Source: Clostridiales bacterium
Lineage (GTDB): Bacteria; Bacillota; Clostridia; Lachnospirales; JAITVM01
Direction of reading: 5' to 3'
DNA length: 17,068 nucleotides
Assembly (NCBI GenBank): GCA_031285815.1
Contig: JAITVM010000229.1
Span: forward strand, 1 to 17,068
Shown: positions 13,791-17,068 of the stretch, one piece after another
How the letters are laid out: every line of letters starts with the position of its first letter
How positions within the stretch are numbered: position 1 is the stretch's first letter
Notes under the pieces: generated by a model
What the model saw: only the letters and a program-made list of their open reading frames with translations
The model's database searches: none
What the model was told of the DNA's origin: nothing
Made by a program: the position numbers and the translations under genes

Positions 13791-15166
13791 TTTGTGCAGA
13801 AAATATAAATGTATCTATTGCGGGCAAAGAAATTGTCAAAGGTGCCAATTTTGAATTATGCCCCGGTGAAATAGTTGCTTTAGTAGGCGAGTCAGGGGGC
13901 GGGAAGACTACGCTTTGCCGTACACTGCTTGGCCTGCCGCCAAAGCATGCGGAGGTATCATTTGAATTTTTAAAATGCCCGCCGGGTAAGGAAATGTCAT
14001 TAATAATGCAGGACGCCATGGCTGCACTTAACCCTTCGGCCCCTATAGGCAAACAAATTTTAGAGGCAAATATGGCATCGCCGCCGGACCCGGTAGGGCT
14101 GCTTAAAAAAGTTGGGTTAGATGACGCTGAATTACGTGTAAAGCAGTACCCCGGTGAATTTTCTGGGGGGATGCTGCAGCGGGTAGCTATTGCTATTGCA
14201 CTTGCAATGCGCCCGAAAGTGATTTTTGCCGATGAGCCGTCTACTTCCCTTGACTCTTTAACTGCCCGGCAAATTATGAAGCTGTTAAGAGCCATAAGCC
14301 AAGATGGGGCGGCTGTGTTATTTGTAACACATGATTTAAATTTAGTGCGTGATTTTGCCGACCGGGTAATGGTTATGAAAGGCGGCCGTATTATTGAGCA
14401 GGGCAAGGTAGATAAAATTTTTAAAAACCCGGTGGAAGCGTATACAATAGAATTAATACGTAGCTATATAGCCGGGGAAACTTATGGGCATAAAAATATG
14501 GCGGCACACATACATAAAATTAGCACAGAAGCCCATGGCAATAAATCTGGGGCTATTGTAGAGATGCAAGCTGTTAGTAAATTGTACCCAATGCCTTATG
14601 GCAAATCAAATTGTGTTTTAAATAAAGCCAGCTTGTCAATATTCCCAGGCGAAATTATCGGCCTTTGCGGCCCGTCCGGTGTTGGTAAATCTACACTTGC
14701 CCGTTTAATTGCCGGGTTGGAAAAACCAAATGGGGGCAAACGTTTTGTACGTGAGGGGGCAAACATTCAAATGATATTCCAAGACAGCATGTCCGCGCTT
14801 AACCCAAGGATGACAGTAGGGCAGATTATTTCTGAGCCGATTTATTTACGGGGTGGGAAACGGCCGGCTAATATGGTTATATTTAATTTAATGCAAGAGG
14901 CAGAGCTGGAACCGGGGCTTATTAACCGGCGCCCCCGTGAATTATCCGGCGGCCAGCGCCAACGTGTGGCCATAGCTAGGGCTATTGCAACCCACCCGGA
15001 TTTAATTATTGCGGATGAACCAGTTTCTTCATTAGATATTACGGCATGCTCTAAAATAGCCATGCTGCTGAAACGGCTAAAGGCCCAGTATAATTTAACT
15101 ATGCTATTAATATCGCATGATTTAAATTTGTTAACAAATGTAAGCGATAGGGTAATACAAATTTGA
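13772..15166 (+). CDS. Fused double ABC ATPase (DppD-DppF/NikD-NikE type), compact
   Basis: One 464-residue chain carries both nucleotide-binding domains. Domain 1 has Walker A GESGGGKT (39-46), the Q-loop Gln80, signature FSGGM (130-134), Walker B VIFADE (150-155) and the switch His187. Domain 2 has Walker A GPSGVGKST (300-308), Q-loop Gln337, a perfect LSGGQ (391-395), Walker B LIIADE (411-416) and His449. The usual C-terminal oligopeptide-transporter extension is missing after both halves, and domain 2 stops at DRVIQI, about 15 residues after the switch His, before the normal last strand. The signature of domain 1 is degenerate, so the second site may be the weaker one. The frame overlaps the receptor gene by 19 bp; an alternative ATG lies at 13778. 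Confidence 0.9.
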   Translation: MGMEKIICAENINVSIAGKEIVKGANFELCPGEIVALVGESGGGKTTLCRTLLGLPPKHAEVSFEFLKCPPGKEMSLIMQDAMAALNPSAPIGKQILEANMASPPDPVGLLKKVGLDDAELRVKQYPGEFSGGMLQRVAIAIALAMRPKVIFADEPSTSLDSLTARQIMKLLRAISQDGAAVLFVTHDLNLVRDFADRVMVMKGGRIIEQGKVDKIFKNPVEAYTIELIRSYIAGETYGHKNMAAHIHKISTEAHGNKSGAIVEMQAVSKLYPMPYGKSNCVLNKASLSIFPGEIIGLCGPSGVGKSTLARLIAGLEKPNGGKRFVREGANIQMIFQDSMSALNPRMTVGQIISEPIYLRGGKRPANMVIFNLMQEAELEPGLINRRPRELSGGQRQRVAIARAIATHPDLIIADEPVSSLDITACSKIAMLLKRLKAQYNLTMLLISHDLNLLTNVSDRVIQI

Positions 15167-15187
15167 TTGAATTGAAGTTAATTCAAT
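15166..15187. repeat. Short AT-rich inverted repeat after the ABC operon
   Basis: ATTGAATT (15166-15173) and AATTCAAT (15180-15187) form an 8-bp stem with a 6-base loop directly after the ATPase stop. No U tract follows, so it is a weak terminator at best or a protein-binding site. The EamA gene starts 54 bases later and may be co-transcribed. Confidence 0.35.
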
Positions 15188-15240
15188 TTACAGGCACAAA
15201 TAATACATCAAGAAAATCATAAAAAGGTTAGGTATAAGAC

Positions 15241-16137
15241 GTGAAAATAAAAGGCAGCTTTCATATTTATGCTATTATAGCAATTGTATTTTGGTCCTTG
15301 GCATATGTTTTTACCCGTTTGGCATTAAAATATTTCTCACCATATTCATTAGGGTTCTCACGGTATTTAGTAGCATCGGGCACCTTAATTATTTTTGTTA
15401 TAAAAGCTAAAATGGGCCCTCCAAAGAAATCGGACTATGGATGGTTTATTATTGGCGGCGCCATAGGCTTTTTTTTATACATGATTGCTTTTAATAAAGG
15501 CAGTGAAACAATAACCGCATCGACTAGCAGTGTTATTATTTCAACTGCGCCAATTTTAACAGCGCTGCTGGCTAATTTATTTTATAAGGAGCGGCTAAAA
15601 ATTTATCAATGGGCCGCGATATTTATTTCATTTTTGGGAGTCATTGTGTTAACTATCCTTAATGGGAAATTTATGATTGGTGGGGGCATGGTTTGGATAT
15701 TTTTCGCATCGGTACTTGTTAGTTTATATAATATCCTGCAACGCAAATTAACGAAAACCTATTCTGCACTGCAGTCTACTGCTTACTGTATTTTTATGGG
15801 TACTATTATGTTATCTGTTTTTTTGCCTGTGACTTTAGGAGAAGTGAAAAGCGCCCCGGCAATACAAATATTTTACATAGTAATACTAGGCGTGTTTTCC
15901 AGCGCAATTGCTTATTTAGCATGGGCACAAGCATTAGCTAAGGCTAAATACACATCGTATGTTAGCAATTATATGTTCGCCACCCCTTTTTTGACTACAT
16001 TGCTAGGGCTTATAATCGCAAAAGAAATTCCGGACTTTTCAGCAATAATAGGTGGCGCAATAATTTTAGCTGGTTTATTCGTATTTAATTTCGGTGGCAA
16101 ATGGGGGCAAAAGCCCATTAAAAAACCTGGCAGTTAG
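15241..16137 (+). CDS. EamA-domain drug/metabolite transporter (DMT superfamily)
   Basis: The 298-residue inner-membrane protein has about ten helices arranged as two EamA repeats. The first repeat has the typical FWSLAYVFTRLALKYFSP start and the STSSVIISTAPILTALLANLFYKERL segment. The second has the matching SSAIAYLAWAQALAKAKYTSYVSN and a TPFLTTLLGLIIAKEIPD segment. Family members export amino acids, nucleosides, drugs or opine-type metallophores; the substrate is not evident. The GTG start at 15241 has only a weak AGG-type ribosome binding site upstream. It follows the ABC operon by 74 bp on the same strand with no strong terminator between, so import and export may be linked (inference). 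Confidence 0.9.
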   Translation: MKIKGSFHIYAIIAIVFWSLAYVFTRLALKYFSPYSLGFSRYLVASGTLIIFVIKAKMGPPKKSDYGWFIIGGAIGFFLYMIAFNKGSETITASTSSVIISTAPILTALLANLFYKERLKIYQWAAIFISFLGVIVLTILNGKFMIGGGMVWIFFASVLVSLYNILQRKLTKTYSALQSTAYCIFMGTIMLSVFLPVTLGEVKSAPAIQIFYIVILGVFSSAIAYLAWAQALAKAKYTSYVSNYMFATPFLTTLLGLIIAKEIPDFSAIIGGAIILAGLFVFNFGGKWGQKPIKKPGS

Positions 16138-16146
16138 ATTGCCAGG
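16121..16146 (-). terminator. Terminator of the serine recombinase gene
   Basis: CCTGGCA (16126-16132) and TGCCAGG (16140-16146) form a 7-bp stem with a 7-base loop. Read on the minus strand it is followed by TTTTT (complement of 16121-16125), so it suits the recombinase ending at 16165. The stop codon of the EamA gene sits in its loop, so it may also stop plus-strand transcripts, less efficiently. Confidence 0.6.
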
Positions 16147-16164
16147 CTAAAGCTATTGGATAAG

Positions 16165-16725
16165 TTATGCCTTTGTTTTATTTATATACCTATATATAGT
16201 AGTGCGTGAAACTTGCCACTGTTCGGCTATTGTTTTTATTGGTGCCCCGTTGCTAATCAAGGTTGTGATAAGCTCAACGTCTTTATTTTTTAATTTTTCA
16301 GGGCGGCCCCCCAGCCGGCCCCGTGCCCGTGCAGCTACCCGGCCGGCTTCGGTACGTTCTATTATTAAATTCCGCTCAAATTCTGCAAATGCTGCAAATA
16401 GGTGAAACATTAGCTGCCCTGTAGAGCTTGTTTTATCCATTGTTATATTTTCTTGTAAGCTATGAAAACTTATTTTTCTGTCATTAAGCTTATTCACTAT
16501 AGAAATTAAATCCTCTACATTTCTACCGAGCCTATCCAACCGCCATACGACTAGGGTGTCGCCACCCCTCAAATAATGCAGTGCAGATTCTAACCCAGCC
16601 CTATGTGCTTTGGCACCGGAAATATGGTCTGTAAAAATCTCACTGCACCCAAATTTGCTTAAACTGTCTTTTTGTAAATCAAGATTTTGCAACCCAGTAG
16701 AAACCCTGGCATACCCAACTTTCAA
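16165..16725 (-). CDS. Small serine recombinase (resolvase/invertase family)
   Basis: The 186-residue recombinase matches Tn3 resolvase and Hin/Pin in length. The nucleophile is Ser9 in YARVST; the active-site arginines and acid are Arg7, Arg42 and the WRLDRLGR block (61-68, with Asp64, Arg65 and Arg68). The long E-helix with FAEFERNLIIERTEAG (113-128) is followed by the GRLGGRPEK linker (136-144) and a helix-turn-helix (about 147-183, KTIAEQWQVSRTTIYRY). All catalytic residues are present, so it should be active. The TTG start at 16725 is preceded by GGGGTGG. No transposase is in the window. Its role may be resolution of a transposon or plasmid cointegrate, or DNA inversion. Confidence 0.94.
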   Translation of the reverse strand: MKVGYARVSTGLQNLDLQKDSLSKFGCSEIFTDHISGAKAHRAGLESALHYLRGGDTLVVWRLDRLGRNVEDLISIVNKLNDRKISFHSLQENITMDKTSSTGQLMFHLFAAFAEFERNLIIERTEAGRVAARARGRLGGRPEKLKNKDVELITTLISNGAPIKTIAEQWQVSRTTIYRYINKTKA

Positions 16726-16777
16726 AATACCACCCCAAAATTTTTATTTGCAGCATATAAAATTATCCATGCTATAT

Positions 16778-16909
16778 TGTACCATAACTTAACTGGGATA
16801 AGTATATGGGCATTGATTTTTTTATGGGTTGATGTACATAAAAAACTGAAGGGGATAAAGTAAAAAGAAAAATAAAGTAAGTGTGCAGAAAAGTATACTT
16901 TTCTGTACA
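16778..16909. other. Candidate res/crossover region upstream of the recombinase
   Basis: 16882-16909 is a 28-bp palindrome with one mismatched pair. Its central 20 bases (16886-16905) are a perfect palindrome, its ends read TGT and ACA and its centre is TATA. Similar half-sites of the type TGTAC-x-x-A-A-A recur at 16833 (TGTACATAAAAA) and 16778 (TGTACCATAAC). A separate 9-bp inverted repeat lies at 16818-16826 / 16837-16845. In Tn3-type systems the res site is a cluster of about three such sites within roughly 120 bp, 5' of the resolvase gene, with the crossover site farthest away, as here. Function is inferred. No gene is supported in 16726-17008 apart from a doubtful short frame. Confidence 0.45.
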
Positions 16910-17008
16910 TTTTGAAGATGTAGTTTTAAAGGTAGGGTAAATAACTTGCTTCTTCTCTTTCATATAACTGAACGGCCTCTTGTAGGTTAATACGACCATT
17001 CCTCATCT

Positions 17009-17068
17009 TTATTCCCAAACAGGTTGCCATGTCACGCCAAACTTATCAATTACCCAAGCGCACTTGCG
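17009..17068 (-). CDS. 3' end of a probable VOC/PhnB-like protein (partial)
   Basis: Only the last 19 codons lie in the window; the gene continues past the right edge. The visible tail (CAWVIDKFGVTWQPVWE then stop) resembles the C-terminal end of PhnB-like glyoxalase/VOC-fold proteins, where D-K-F/Y-G-V-x-W-Q is characteristic. The gene is upstream of, and co-oriented with, the recombinase. Many relatives continue further after the WQ, so this copy may end early. Recognition rests on a short motif. Confidence 0.5.
   Translation of the reverse strand, partial: RKCAWVIDKFGVTWQPVWE

Noticed and set aside
13720..14406. 228-codon frame on the minus strand
   Set aside because: Antisense to the first ATPase domain, where Walker and signature motifs prove the coding strand.
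16722..16999. Two overlapping minus-strand frames of 62 and 75 codons
   Set aside because: Low-complexity, AT-rich, no ribosome binding site, and they cover the palindromic region; composition is not protein-like.
1..17068. CRISPR array, tRNA, rRNA or complete insertion sequence
   Set aside because: No regularly spaced direct repeats, no cloverleaf or rRNA-like stretch noticed, and no transposase. The only near-periodic DNA is the collagen-coding repeat.

Overview
The window looks like a chromosomal segment from a low-to-mid GC, spore-forming anaerobic Firmicute (class Clostridia, perhaps Lachnospirales). This is inferred from the strong GGAGG-type ribosome binding sites, TTG and GTG starts, a Gly-X-Thr collagen-like surface protein of the exosporium type with a sigma-K-like promoter, Clostridia-style regulators, and an L-fucose gene set typical of gut-associated bacteria. 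No rRNA, tRNA, CRISPR array or complete insertion sequence was found.

Layout. (1) 18-1431: a coiled-coil protein with a recombinase-type helix-turn-helix (+) converges on, and overlaps by 44 bp, a collagen-like protein (-) built from three repeated beta-rich modules separated by collagen-like tracts. (2) 1614-5405 (-): an L-fucose cluster transcribed fucU, FGGY kinase, fucI. A DeoR-family repressor (+) is divergent from it at 5672-6436. Paired TTCAA-N5-TTCAA repeats sit in front of both transcription units. (3) 6551-9685 (+): an OmpR-type response regulator, its histidine kinase, and a secreted PepSY-like protein. The regulator gene and the secreted-protein gene share a gap-free promoter element (29 of 40 bases identical) with an 11-bp-spaced TTACA-type direct repeat, so the pair probably controls both itself and the secreted protein. 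(4) 9954-10142 (-): a small seven-cysteine ferredoxin. (5) 10280-15166 (+): a near-consensus promoter, a structured leader of about 140 nt with a terminator-like hairpin, and a tightly coupled peptide/nickel-type ABC importer (two permeases, a lipoprotein receptor and a compact ATPase carrying both nucleotide-binding domains in one chain). A drug/metabolite (EamA) transporter follows at 15241-16137. (6) 16165-16725 (-): a small serine recombinase, with a res-like 28-bp palindrome about 155 bp upstream of its start. The window then ends in the 3' end of a probable VOC/PhnB-like gene.

How the parts work together. FucU, FucI and the kinase would convert beta-L-fucose to alpha-L-fucose, then L-fuculose, then L-fuculose-1-phosphate. 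The aldolase and the fucose permease must lie elsewhere. The ABC importer plus EamA exporter recalls metallophore import/export loci, but no metallophore synthase is visible and the substrate is unknown. The least explained parts are the leader RNA of the ABC operon with its apparently non-AUG start, the two-component regulon, and the recombinase region.
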